A DNA stretch of 64,000 nucleotides from CAVYXZ01 sp965223835 (lineage in GTDB: Bacteria > Chloroflexota > Anaerolineae > Aggregatilineales > Phototrophicaceae). Below are positions 37,717 to 46,595 of this stretch, in pieces. The stretch lies in contig CBDCXQ010000001.1 of assembly GCA_965223835.1 (NCBI GenBank), forward strand, positions 2,108,001 through 2,172,000, given 5' to 3'. Both the position numbers and the translations under genes were made by a program. The notes under the pieces were generated by a model that made no database searches, was not told the DNA's origin, and saw nothing but the letters and a program-made list of their open reading frames with translations. Within the stretch, counting starts at the first letter, position 1. Each line of letters begins with the position of its first letter.

Positions 37717-38595
37717 TCAGCCTTTTATCCCACCGATCATAATGCCCTTGACGAAATAGCGTTGGATGAATGGGTAGACAAACAGTATGGGTACCGTACT
37801 CACCACGATCAGTGCTGAACGCAGTGATGCAGGCGGTGGCGGCGTCTCCATAAATGAGATCTCTTCCATGCCCTCCAGTGTGGCGGACCGCAATAGTCCA
37901 CGCAGAATAATTTGCATCGGCTGTTTGTCCGAGGCATCGATGTAAATGGCAGCGTCAAACCACGCATTCCAGTGGAAAACTGCGTAGAATAGCCCAATCG
38001 TCGCGATAACGGGTATCGAAAGCGGTAGAATGATTCGCAAAAGAATTATTGGTGGTGAAGCCCCGTCAACTATTGCGGCTTCAGTCATTTCTTCAGGAAT
38101 TGCCATGAAGAAATTTCGCATAATCAGCATATTCCAGGCGCTGATGAGCGACGGAAAGATCATTGACCACAGCGTATTACGTAATCCCAGCGCATCGACC
38201 AGCAAGAACCGAGGGATCAGGCCGCCGCTAAAGACCATCGTTACAAACACAAACACCGTCAGTGGAATCCTGCCGGGTAATTTGCGTTGTGCCAGCACAT
38301 AGGCCATGGTGACGGTAAAGAGCAAGTTCAGAAACGTGCCCACAACTACTCTGAATAGGGTCACGCCGTAGGCATTCAGGATGACTCGGCTTCGTCGAAA
38401 CAGTACGTCGTAAGCGGTGAAGTCAATTGATTGCGGGTAAATGACGTAACCACCGCGCCGGGCAAATTCCGCCTCACTGATAAATGAGGTAGACAGCACG
38501 ACGACAAAGGGGATGAGAAAGGTGAGTGTGAGTAGAATCAGCGCAATGTAAATGATTACATGTGCGATTTTCTCGTTGCGCGAGAGTTTTAGCAT
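37717..38595 (-). CDS. carbohydrate ABC transporter permease (LplC/YtcP type)
   Basis: 292 residues, about six membrane helices, with the binding-protein-dependent transport loop EAAIVDGASPPIILLRIILPLSIP (EAA loop that meets the ATPase) near the middle. It is the second permease of the complex importer family used for uronic or plant/algal oligosaccharides. It lies 14 bases after the other permease. A matching ATPase gene is not in the locus, which is common because a shared MsmX-like ATPase serves many such importers. Confidence 0.92.
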   Translation of the reverse strand: MLKLSRNEKIAHVIIYIALILLTLTFLIPFVVVLSTSFISEAEFARRGGYVIYPQSIDFTAYDVLFRRSRVILNAYGVTLFRVVVGTFLNLLFTVTMAYVLAQRKLPGRIPLTVFVFVTMVFSGGLIPRFLLVDALGLRNTLWSMIFPSLISAWNMLIMRNFFMAIPEEMTEAAIVDGASPPIILLRIILPLSIPVIATIGLFYAVFHWNAWFDAAIYIDASDKQPMQIILRGLLRSATLEGMEEISFMETPPPPASLRSALIVVSTVPILFVYPFIQRYFVKGIMIGGIKG

Positions 38596-38609
38596 AGCGA
38601 TAAACCTTC

Positions 38610-39575
38610 TTACCAGATTCCAGGCTGGCCGAGTCGTCGCGCCAGGGTGTTGGCACCGATAATCATGAAAAATGAGATGATGGCTTTAAATAGCCCAACT
38701 GCGGCGGCAAATGAATACTTCAGGTCCAGCAAGCCTTCACGATAGACATAGGTGTCAATGATGTCTGAGACGCTGTAGACTGCGGGTGAATAGAGCAGCA
38801 GAATCTGTTCGAAGCCAGCATCAAGAATGTTGCCGATTTCAAAGATAAATAGGATGACGATCACAAAGCTGATGCTGGGCACTGTGATGCGCCGCGCCAT
38901 CTGAAAACGATTTGCGCCGTCAATGGCTGCCGCCTCGTACAGATGCGGGTCAATGCCGGACATGGCTGCCAGGTAGATAATGCTGCTCCAACCGATGGAT
39001 TTCCAAACGTGTGACGACACCAGAATCCCCCGAAAATGCTGTGGGTTGGCGATGAATGACCACTGTTCACCGGTTATCGAGTTAAGAAACTCGGTAATCA
39101 TCCCGCCGTTGGTTGCCATCAGCGCGGTGATCAGACCAGTGACGACGACCCACGAAATGAAATGCGGCAAGTACGAAATCGTCTGGACGACGCGTTTGAA
39201 ATTGGTGCGCATGACCTCGTTGAGCATTAAAGCAAAGATGATGGGCGCGGGGAAGCCAAAGAGAACTTTTAGACCACTGATCGCCAGCGTATTTTCCATC
39301 ACATTCCAGAAGAAGAACGAATTAAAGAAACGCTCAAAATGCTTCAGGCCAACCCAGGGGCCATCAATGATTCCCTGGACGCCGCCGAAGGGCGAAATAT
39401 CTTTAAACGCGATGACGATACCGGCCATTGGAATATAGTGGAATATAAGAAAATACAAGATGCCAGGTGTCGCCAGCAGGTAATAAAAGCGCCATTTCCA
39501 CAAATTTTTGCCGAGTTTTTGCCACCTGCTTTCTTGTCGGTAGGGCACAGTGAGCGAACGTGCTTGTTGGGCCAT
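38610..39575 (-). CDS. carbohydrate ABC transporter permease (LplB/YteP type)
   Basis: 321 residues, about six membrane helices after a charged N-terminus. EAA loop YEAAAIDGANRFQMARRITVP. Typical LplB start region (LLATPGILYFLIFHYIPMAG). Pairs with the permease at 37717-38595 and the binding protein at 41105-42571 to bring in an oligosaccharide. Confidence 0.92.
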   Translation of the reverse strand: MAQQARSLTVPYRQESRWQKLGKNLWKWRFYYLLATPGILYFLIFHYIPMAGIVIAFKDISPFGGVQGIIDGPWVGLKHFERFFNSFFFWNVMENTLAISGLKVLFGFPAPIIFALMLNEVMRTNFKRVVQTISYLPHFISWVVVTGLITALMATNGGMITEFLNSITGEQWSFIANPQHFRGILVSSHVWKSIGWSSIIYLAAMSGIDPHLYEAAAIDGANRFQMARRITVPSISFVIVILFIFEIGNILDAGFEQILLLYSPAVYSVSDIIDTYVYREGLLDLKYSFAAAVGLFKAIISFFMIIGANTLARRLGQPGIW

Positions 39576-39594
39576 AAAACCTCTCTAAAAAACG

Positions 39595-41043
39595 CTAGTC
39601 ACCATACATAGGGGGCAACGCGGCTTGCCAGCCAGCCTGCAAAAGCTGCTCGTGATCGGCCACTATCTGCCGATACCTCGGATCACCCGCAAGGTTCCTG
39701 ATTTCGTCGCAGTTTTGTGAATGATCGTATAATTCGTGCGCCAATGTCTGGCCGTCATTGAATTGCAGCCAGGCTGTGTAGCGAAAGTGTTCGGTGCGTA
39801 CTGTATAGCCCATGACAGTTGGTGCTCCGTGATAGGTCCAGGGTCGGGGAAACTGGCTAAATGCTGCCTGTTTCCAGGCTTGTTGCGGCTGGTCCAGGAG
39901 CGGCGCGAAACTCACTCCTTCTAGATTTTCAGGTGGCGATAATCCACACAGTTCAACCAGTGCGGGGTACATATCAACAAACTCGACGAGAGCCGTCGTG
40001 TGCCCAGGTGTTTTTCCCGGAACCCGAACGATCAGCGGGGCACGTGTATCCAGTTCATAATTGGTGGTTTTGCACCATAGCGATTTCTCACCCAGGTGAT
40101 AGCCATGATCGCCCCACAACATCACAATCGTATTATCAGTGAGACCACTTTTGTCCAACGCATTCAATACTTTGCCGACCTGGGCGTCCATGTAACTCAC
40201 GCAAGCATAGTAGCCATGGCGCAAACGCTGAATCACATCATCAGACAACGGGCCGTCATCAGGAATATCTTTATGGCCGCGCAGTTCACGAGAATTGTGC
40301 CAGGCGTAGTCAGGGATGTCAGTTGGTTTGTCGGGATTGACCGGTGCGCTGATTTGAACCGGGTCATACAGGTCCCAGTATTTGCGCGGTGCGCTAAACG
40401 GGAGGTGTGGCTTGCGGAAGCCAACTGCCAGGAAAAAGGGCTGTTCCAGAACCTCACTCAGAATCTCAATCGCGGCATCAGCGACTTTGCCATCGCCATA
40501 GGCGCTGTCGGGTACATCGGTGGCCTCAGTAGCAGCCTGTTTGGGTCCCGGCCACCAGTCAACCGGCTCCACTTGATTTTCGGGTAGGAGGTAATCATCG
40601 CGTTTCATAACGACATTGTAACGGGCCAGTGCCGACCAGGATTCGGGGTCCTGCATTTCGGGTGAGCCATGATAAATTTTGCCGACTGATTGGGCGTGAT
40701 AGCCATGCTGCTTAAAAAATTGCGGCAACGTGACGACTTGTGGCTGTGTGCGGCGGAAATGGGTGCCAGTGGTATAGTGAGGCAGTGTGGCTTGCACCGG
40801 GTTGAGTTCGGCCCGGAAATGCGACTTCAAATCCCAGACCTGCAAGGTATCAGGCCGCATCCCGGTCATAACGGAAGCACGTGATGGATTACAGACCGCC
40901 TGCTGGCAATAGGCCCGCTCAAATACCATGCCGCTGGCGGCTAGTTGGTCAATATGGGGTGACAGCGCATTGTCATCACCATAGCACCCCAGCGCCGGTC
41001 GTAAATCATCAATTGCAATAAACAGAATATTCAAAGGTTTCAT
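39595..41043 (-). CDS. sulfatase, iduronate-2-sulfatase-like
   Basis: 482 residues. Opening NILFIAIDDLRPALGCYG is characteristic of the iduronate-2-sulfatase branch; active-site CNPSR at 51-55 (Cys51) and WGDHGYHLGE. No signal peptide. A substrate with a sulfated uronic acid is possible from the family, but the branch is broad. Located between the transporter permeases and binding protein, so co-expressed with uptake. Confidence 0.9.
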   Translation of the reverse strand: MKPLNILFIAIDDLRPALGCYGDDNALSPHIDQLAASGMVFERAYCQQAVCNPSRASVMTGMRPDTLQVWDLKSHFRAELNPVQATLPHYTTGTHFRRTQPQVVTLPQFFKQHGYHAQSVGKIYHGSPEMQDPESWSALARYNVVMKRDDYLLPENQVEPVDWWPGPKQAATEATDVPDSAYGDGKVADAAIEILSEVLEQPFFLAVGFRKPHLPFSAPRKYWDLYDPVQISAPVNPDKPTDIPDYAWHNSRELRGHKDIPDDGPLSDDVIQRLRHGYYACVSYMDAQVGKVLNALDKSGLTDNTIVMLWGDHGYHLGEKSLWCKTTNYELDTRAPLIVRVPGKTPGHTTALVEFVDMYPALVELCGLSPPENLEGVSFAPLLDQPQQAWKQAAFSQFPRPWTYHGAPTVMGYTVRTEHFRYTAWLQFNDGQTLAHELYDHSQNCDEIRNLAGDPRYRQIVADHEQLLQAGWQAALPPMYGD

Positions 41044-41057
41044 TGTCTATGACCGCA

Positions 41058-41085
41058 TAGAGGCGCACTCGATTGTACGCCTCTA
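41058..41085. repeat. strong stem-loop between the binding-protein and sulfatase genes
   Basis: TAGAGGCGCAC (41058-41068) and GTACGCCTCTA (41075-41085) form an 11-base stem with one mismatch and a 6-base loop. No T run follows, so it is not a classic terminator. In mRNA from the minus strand it lies just after the binding-protein gene and could protect that message or dampen downstream expression, as is common in ABC operons; it could also be a dispersed REP-like palindrome. Confidence 0.7.
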
Positions 41086-41104
41086 CACTGCTTAAAGGTC
41101 GAAG

Positions 41105-42571
41105 TTAACTGCTAAATTCGTTGTATTGGGCAGTGATCGCGTTGATCCAGTCTTCCATGCCCGCCCGTTCCAGATCGCTCATAAAGCTGTCCCATTCATC
41201 GAGTGAACGGGAGCCGGTGATGAACAGTACAACATTCTCATCGAGCAGGCGCTGAATGTCACCGAGGAAGGGGGTTTCATCAGCAATGCGGCTCAGGTTG
41301 TATGAGATGTCAGCATCAAATGGCATTTTAGCGTCATCGAGCGAGATCAGCTCATTGCCCAGATATTGAACATGCCAGGCCCGCGCTGGATCCAGTACGG
41401 AGTAGCGAATCTCGATGTTGAGGTTGGGCAGCATGAATTCACTCACATAGCCGCTATCTGTATTGACTTCGACAACGCGTGCTTCTTCATCGGCATATGA
41501 CCAGTGTTCGCCCTTGATACCATAACGGGCAGTCAACTGATTGTCGGTGGTATCGGCTGAATATACCCAGTCCATGAACTGAATCACGGCGTCGGGGTTC
41601 TCGGCTTTGCGCGTCACGACATACGCACTGGCATTTTGCGGTCGCACAGTGGCGATGTAGCCTTGATCGGTAGTGATGCTGGTACGTGCCCATTCGATAC
41701 CCTCACAGTTGCTTTCAATCTGCGGGGTAATCAAGGTGATGCGTGAGTACCAGGCCATCCATACGCCCAGGTTGCAGGTGCGGAACACTTCCGGGGCATC
41801 AAAGTTGGTGAAGGTTTCCGGGTAGAAGTAACCAGCATCCCACCACTCGTTCATCTTGGTGATCCAGTCGGCAACGCCGGGCTGCATGACCCAGGGCTTG
41901 ACGCGACCATCATCCGGGTCCAGCCAGTTGGACATACCATTGGGGGTAAAACCACCCAGTGTTGACCAGGTAATATCCTGGGGACGGGTAGCGACAAATG
42001 CCTCTGGATTAAATTCCTGGAACGCCTGAATGGTTGTTTCTAGCTCTTCCAGCGTGGTCGGTACGTCTAACCCGAGTTCATCGAGCCAGTCCTGCCGCAC
42101 CCAGGTGATATAGGGATTCGTCGGCGTGCTGCGCGGGATGCCCATAATGTTTCCTTCGGCATCGGTCATCTGTGCCCATTGGCTTTCGGGGATAACCGTG
42201 CGGATGTTCTGTCCATATTCATCCAACAGGTCATTGAGGGGAATGATGGCATCTTTGTAGTCGTGCCAAAAACCAGGTCCCGGTGTTTGAAACAGGTCAA
42301 TGGGATCACTGGAACCCAGCAGCAGATTGAGCTTTTCAGTCACTTCTGGACCGGTGCCGGGGGGCACAATCGTCACAGGCCGCACACCGATCTGTTCAAT
42401 GATGTGGTTGGTGACGGCTTCAAGTGCGGCAGGGTCACTACCACCGGCATCGAACTGCAATGTGCCGGAATTATTGTAAATATAGATGGTGGGTACATCA
42501 TCCTGTGCCAGGGTGGGCGACACGAGTACCGCGATGAGCAGAATGAGAATCAGGGGTCGAAACTTAAGCAT
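41105..42571 (-). CDS. extracellular solute-binding protein of the sugar ABC importer
   Basis: 488 residues. Signal peptide: basic start, hydrophobic stretch, and likely cleavage after SPTLA (about residue 22); no lipobox Cys, so not a typical lipoprotein. The mature part is a family 1/LplA-YtcQ-type binding protein (PGTGPEVTEKLNLLLGSSDP, WMAWYSRIT). It captures an oligosaccharide outside the cell and hands it to the two permeases. AAGGAGG lies upstream of the ATG, the strongest ribosome site in the locus, which fits the need for excess binding protein. Confidence 0.92.
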   Translation of the reverse strand: MLKFRPLILILLIAVLVSPTLAQDDVPTIYIYNNSGTLQFDAGGSDPAALEAVTNHIIEQIGVRPVTIVPPGTGPEVTEKLNLLLGSSDPIDLFQTPGPGFWHDYKDAIIPLNDLLDEYGQNIRTVIPESQWAQMTDAEGNIMGIPRSTPTNPYITWVRQDWLDELGLDVPTTLEELETTIQAFQEFNPEAFVATRPQDITWSTLGGFTPNGMSNWLDPDDGRVKPWVMQPGVADWITKMNEWWDAGYFYPETFTNFDAPEVFRTCNLGVWMAWYSRITLITPQIESNCEGIEWARTSITTDQGYIATVRPQNASAYVVTRKAENPDAVIQFMDWVYSADTTDNQLTARYGIKGEHWSYADEEARVVEVNTDSGYVSEFMLPNLNIEIRYSVLDPARAWHVQYLGNELISLDDAKMPFDADISYNLSRIADETPFLGDIQRLLDENVVLFITGSRSLDEWDSFMSDLERAGMEDWINAITAQYNEFSS

Positions 42572-42703
42572 TACAATAGCCTCCTTAATATGAAACAGTT
42601 AAAGATGTAGTTTGTTAGACTTGCAGGCAAATTCGTGGTTGATTGCTCCTCCTATCATCGCTTTATGCAGAAAAGAAAATGAAACACTGAACAGCTATTC
42701 AGG

Positions 42704-43810
42704 TTAAAAATCACTTTCACTGAACCAGTAGCCTCGAATCTGGGCCATGGGCGCGTCATCCACAATATAGTTCACACAGAAAATGCGACCATCATGCAGG
42801 GAAGCCCAACCGGTATAACCACAATCTGAACGTGGGCTATGATCGTGGTCGAGGGGTAAGATGATGCCTCCCTGCGCCGGTAACTCGCGGGCTTGCGCGC
42901 TTTCGATGGTTTCCAGATAAGCAAAGGTGTTACGCGCCCAGTACGATACTTCATCACCGCGCCAGGTTGTTGGCTGATTGGTTAAACGCGCACCCACACC
43001 GCCTCCCTGACGATAGCGATACGTCACGAGGACACGACCACTGGGCAAGATTCCAGCAACAGGCCGGTGACAGCCATCCATCGGGGTAGGGTAGACGCCC
43101 TCCCAGGTGCGGCCTTCATCTGTCGAGAATGACTTCAATGCCGGGTAGCCCTTGCCAGAATTCTCGCGCATATAACACACCAGTTCGCCATCGGGCAAGA
43201 GCATGATACTGGCTTCACACAAGTTGTAGCGTTCGTCTTGCCCAATAATAAATGGCCCTTCCCAGGTCGCGCCCTGATCTTCCGATCGATGGACGATCTG
43301 GGTCAGATTACCGTTGCGATCATACTGATCGCCTCGCTTTTTCACGTGCGTCGCCATGAGCCACGCGCCTGATGGCAGCTCGATCAATTTGTCAGGCATA
43401 ATGCCGATGATGGGCGTATGGACCGGCTCACTCCAGGTGACACCATCATCATCGCTCCACCAGAAGACGATGTGTGAGTTGGTCAAATCAGTCGCTTCAT
43501 TGGGCGGCACCGGCAGTACATCGCACAGCGCCAACACCCGACCATCTTTAAGCTGCTGGACCCGCGCCGCATTCCATTTCAATACCACACCATCCGCATC
43601 GGGATAGGCTTCCACAATAACCTGCCGGTCTGACCAGCTATGACCGCCATCAATGCTATTGCGTACAATCAACCGGCTGAACTCCTGGACTGAATGGCCG
43701 TCGCTTTCGCGATAGATGCACAGCAGTTTGCTGCTGTGCAGCAGAGCCAGATCCGGGTCGAATTCATAAATGCGATCATCGCGTGAAATCGTAACCTTTT
43801 TAATGGGCAT
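42704..43810 (-). CDS. sialidase-fold (BNR) protein
   Basis: 368 residues from ATG 43810 (GGAG ten bases upstream; the longer frame would overlap the aldolase gene). Asp boxes SIDGGHSW, SDDDGVTW, SEDQGATW and STDEGRTW are clear. N-terminal YRESDGH takes the place of a YRIP motif. No signal peptide. Third propeller glycosidase-like protein in the locus; substrate unknown. Confidence 0.85.
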   Translation of the reverse strand: MPIKKVTISRDDRIYEFDPDLALLHSSKLLCIYRESDGHSVQEFSRLIVRNSIDGGHSWSDRQVIVEAYPDADGVVLKWNAARVQQLKDGRVLALCDVLPVPPNEATDLTNSHIVFWWSDDDGVTWSEPVHTPIIGIMPDKLIELPSGAWLMATHVKKRGDQYDRNGNLTQIVHRSEDQGATWEGPFIIGQDERYNLCEASIMLLPDGELVCYMRENSGKGYPALKSFSTDEGRTWEGVYPTPMDGCHRPVAGILPSGRVLVTYRYRQGGGVGARLTNQPTTWRGDEVSYWARNTFAYLETIESAQARELPAQGGIILPLDHDHSPRSDCGYTGWASLHDGRIFCVNYIVDDAPMAQIRGYWFSESDF

Positions 43811-43823
43811 GAATCTAGCACTC

Positions 43824-44633
43824 CTAAATGTTGACTTGTTCAATTTTTCCAACAGAATGCTGCTGTAGTTGTTGGCGCAGAGCCGAAAAATCGGCATTAA
43901 GCTGCTTCAAAAAGCCGGAAATATCGGAGCTATGGATGATGAGATTGGCACCAGCCTGTGCCCAGGCCACTTCCTGTTCAATTGAGTCGATATGGACACC
44001 GACACCGACCTGGTGTTTTCGGGCCGTCATAATGATCTGGCGGATCGCCGCATCAAAGTCAGGATGATCGTATTGTTCAGGGATACCCAGGCTACATGAT
44101 AGATCGTGGGGGCCGACCAACACCGCATCAACCAATGGTACGCTCAAAATATCATCCAATGTTTCAAGCGCCGGGACACTTTCGATATTGATGATGAGGG
44201 CTTTAGCCCGATTGCGCTGCGCCAGATAATCAGCCAGTTCAGGTTCTAGTTGGGTGTGTCCATTGAGAATGGACTGGAGTTTTTCGCCTTTAAGTGGTCC
44301 AAACTTGACGGCTCCGCCTAATGCCCGGACTTGCACTGCGGATTCAACATACGGAGCGATGATGCCGGCTGCACCACCATCCAGAATCATCTGCGCCTGG
44401 TAGGGATCGGGCGATGGGAGGCGCACCACCGGCGCCAGGTCGAGTGCGCTGTAGGCCCGGCACATCCATGAGAGCATTTCTCGGTCCAGCGGAATATGCT
44501 CGGTATCAATAAATACCATATCAAGTCCTAAAGATTTAACAGGCCGCGTCCATACCGGTGAAGGTGAAACAATCAGGGTTCCAAACACATATTGACCGCT
44601 ATGGAGGGCTGTGATCAATTGTTCACCATTCAT
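43824..44633 (-). CDS. HpcH/HpaI family aldolase
   Basis: 269 residues. Class II, metal-dependent aldolase pattern: FIDTEH (active-site His region), GGAAGIIAPYVES and VGPHDLS. Family members split 2-keto-3-deoxy acids such as 2-keto-3-deoxy-L-rhamnonate or dihydroxyheptenedioate to pyruvate plus an aldehyde. Fits the last step of an acidic or deoxy sugar pathway. Overlaps the regulator gene by ATGA. Confidence 0.88.
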   Translation of the reverse strand: MNGEQLITALHSGQYVFGTLIVSPSPVWTRPVKSLGLDMVFIDTEHIPLDREMLSWMCRAYSALDLAPVVRLPSPDPYQAQMILDGGAAGIIAPYVESAVQVRALGGAVKFGPLKGEKLQSILNGHTQLEPELADYLAQRNRAKALIINIESVPALETLDDILSVPLVDAVLVGPHDLSCSLGIPEQYDHPDFDAAIRQIIMTARKHQVGVGVHIDSIEQEVAWAQAGANLIIHSSDISGFLKQLNADFSALRQQLQQHSVGKIEQVNI

Positions 44634-45367
44634 TCCGAGGTTTCCTCTCTGCTATCCGTCGCTAGCCGTTTTAGGCGTGTCTCCAGGCCGATGTGGTGAT
44701 CATCCAGTGCTTGGCGGGTTGCGTTAACATCCCTGCGAGTAAAAGCTTTAACAATGGGTACATGCAAGTTGTAGGTCCACAAGGGGTCACGATCTTGAAT
44801 ATCGACCACCTCGTTGGCTTTGCTTAGCGTGAGCCAGAACGAATCAAGGATCTTGATGAGTGTGTGATTATGGACCCGGTCGAACAGACATTTATGAAAT
44901 TGACGATCTTCTTCGGGGAAGGCTTCACCCTTTTTGGCGCGATCATGCATCGCTTGTAGCATCGCCTCAAGTTGCTTGACCTGTTCCGGTATTTGTGCGG
45001 CAATGGCTTCACCAATCATGCCCGTCTCCAGGATACGGCGCACCGTATACAATTCGGTGAGTTCGCGGAGGTCCAACTGAATGCCGAATTGTAGATTCTC
45101 TATCAGCATTTCGAATGAAAACTCGCCAACGAAGAGACCGCTGCCGCGTCGGATTTCCACAATGCCGAGTGTTTCCAGACCTCGAATCGCTTCGCGTACC
45201 AGATTGCGACTCACACCAAGCTGGCCGCTCAAGGCATTTTCAGAGGGCAGCGTATCACCCGGTTGCAGGTTGTTCTCAATGATGTATTGCTTCACGGCTG
45301 CCTGAACCGACTGATGCAACGACGGTTGACGATGAATTGGCTGAATGGGTTTGGAGATTAAAGGCAT
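44630..45367 (-). CDS. GntR/FadR-family transcriptional regulator
   Basis: 245 residues. Winged helix-turn-helix in the first 80 (PSENALSGQLGVSRNLVREAIRGLE-type GntR sequence, LETLGIVEIRRGSGLFV) and an all-helical FCD effector domain with His residues for a metal/ligand site. It is the first gene of the minus-strand run, so it probably represses its own operon and is relieved by a sugar acid from the pathway. A candidate operator lies just upstream. Confidence 0.92.
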   Translation of the reverse strand: MPLISKPIQPIHRQPSLHQSVQAAVKQYIIENNLQPGDTLPSENALSGQLGVSRNLVREAIRGLETLGIVEIRRGSGLFVGEFSFEMLIENLQFGIQLDLRELTELYTVRRILETGMIGEAIAAQIPEQVKQLEAMLQAMHDRAKKGEAFPEEDRQFHKCLFDRVHNHTLIKILDSFWLTLSKANEVVDIQDRDPLWTYNLHVPIVKAFTRRDVNATRQALDDHHIGLETRLKRLATDSREETSE

Positions 45368-45405
45368 AAAACATCACGTTCTAAATAACATCATTTTCAT
45401 AAGAT

Positions 45406-45426
45406 CATATCAACTTGTAGGATATG
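45406..45426. promoter_or_regulatory. candidate GntR operator palindrome
   Basis: CATATC (45406-45411) and GATATG (45421-45426), inverted, 39-59 bases before the regulator start. Short, so the call is tentative. Confidence 0.35.
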
Positions 45427-45700
45427 TGTCAAAAATCTCTTGTATTGATTTGTTGTTTTGAGGATAGGCGCTCTGCTCAATTCTTAAATCAGGCAGGTGC
45501 GCATTGGATTGTCGATTTCTTCAACATCGGGCCTGTGATGATGCTCTAGTGTTCGTTGATCTTTTGACAAAAGCATAGATTATGGAAGTTTGTAGCGTCA
45601 ACTTTCGGAGTTCTTCATTCTTAATGCTCCTTCCGAAATGCCATTACGAACGCGATAAACGTCATAGTAAAGGCGTTCACTTAACACTTATCGTCAGCGA

Positions 45701-45721
45701 TATAAAGCAATATGCTTTATA
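45701..45721. promoter_or_regulatory. palindrome touching the ribosome site of the group 4 hydrogenase operon
   Basis: TATAAAGC and GCTTTATA, eight-base arms around a five-base centre, ending two bases before AGGAGG. It could be an operator or an RNA hairpin that limits ribosome access. Confidence 0.5.
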
Positions 45722-45736
45722 TAGGAGGTCTGTGTA

Positions 45737-46291
45737 GTGATCGTTTTTGTCGTGCTGGTACTCTTAGCGGCTTTTTGCGCCGTCATGACCATGCGGGCGG
45801 TGCGATTACTCCAATCTGCCCTGTGGCTAGCCGGGGTTAGCATTTCGGTTGCGCTCATACTCTATATTATCGGCGCGACTATGATGGCCGTGATCGAACT
45901 AAGCCTGAGCGTCGGCTTGATTACAATTTTGCTGGTCTTTGCAATCAGCATGGTTGGCGCTGATTCCCCGGATCAACCGCAGGTGCGCCCCTTAAATATC
46001 CCCTTGATCGCAGCAGCACTATTGCTACTCATTGGGTTGACGATTCCTATGTTCGCTCCTCAGGAGAACGCGGCAGAAGGAGCGTTTTCAAGCGTGTTCT
46101 GGGAACAACGCGAGGCTGACGTACTGGCACAAATCGCCATTATTTTTGCTGGCGTGCTGGGTGTACTCGGCTTGCTAACTGAGGTCAGTAGTAAACAGAT
46201 AACTCCTATTCAGACCAGCGGGCAATCACAATCTGAAAGCGAGCCAAAAATTAAGGTTGTGGAGTCTGAAACTGAACTGGAGATGGTATGA
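45737..46291 (+). CDS. group 4 hydrogenase membrane subunit, NuoJ-like
   Basis: 184 residues, GTG start with AGGAGG eight bases upstream. About five membrane helices; the stretch YIIGATMMAVIELSLSVG is the NuoJ/MbhD-like core helix with a membrane Glu that takes part in the ion path in complex I relatives. Acidic tail after about residue 155. First gene of the complex I-like operon; overlaps the next by ATGA. Confidence 0.8.
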   Translation: MIVFVVLVLLAAFCAVMTMRAVRLLQSALWLAGVSISVALILYIIGATMMAVIELSLSVGLITILLVFAISMVGADSPDQPQVRPLNIPLIAAALLLLIGLTIPMFAPQENAAEGAFSSVFWEQREADVLAQIAIIFAGVLGVLGLLTEVSSKQITPIQTSGQSQSESEPKIKVVESETELEMV

Positions 46292-46593
46292 CTGTCCAAC
46301 AGCTCTTGCTGGCGAGTGCATTTTTGCTTTTAGGTATCGGCCTCTACGGTCTGCTCGTTATCCGTAACCTGATTAAGATCGTGATTGCGCTTCAAATCAT
46401 GGTCAAAGGGGCGATGCTGGCATTGGTGGTCGCCGGTGACCTGAACGGTCAGTTGAACCTGGGTCAGAGTCTGGCACTGACCGTCATCACAGCTGACACC
46501 ATTGTTGCCATTATTGGCTTATCGCTGGCAATTCAGATTCAGCAGCGCAGCAGCACACTGGATGTTGATGAGATTCTGAACCTGGAGGGCTAA
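46288..46593 (+). CDS. group 4 hydrogenase membrane subunit, NuoK-like
   Basis: 101 residues, three membrane helices, size and order of NuoK/MnhC. Complex I NuoK has two membrane Glu residues; here the first position reads Gln (ALQIMVKG) and the second reads Asp (ITADTIVAIIG). This suggests a changed ion path, a trait shared by several hydrogenase-type relatives. Overlaps the previous gene by four bases. Confidence 0.8.
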   Translation: MTVQQLLLASAFLLLGIGLYGLLVIRNLIKIVIALQIMVKGAMLALVVAGDLNGQLNLGQSLALTVITADTIVAIIGLSLAIQIQQRSSTLDVDEILNLEG

Positions 46594-46595
46594 TA

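Larger units (their letters stand above)
45368..45736. other. divergent intergenic region between the regulator and the hydrogenase operon
   Basis: About 370 bases with no gene. It must hold promoters in both directions. Visible structure: the CATATC/GATATG palindrome, a TTGACA hexamer near 45564 without a convincing -10, an inverted repeat TTTCGGA/TCCGAAA (45603-45638), and a perfect TATAAAGC/GCTTTATA palindrome (45701-45721) against the ribosome site of the first hydrogenase gene. Confidence 0.6.

Noticed and set aside
45560..45600. Sigma-70 promoter with TTGACA near 45564
   Set aside because: No convincing -10 hexamer at 16-18 bases.
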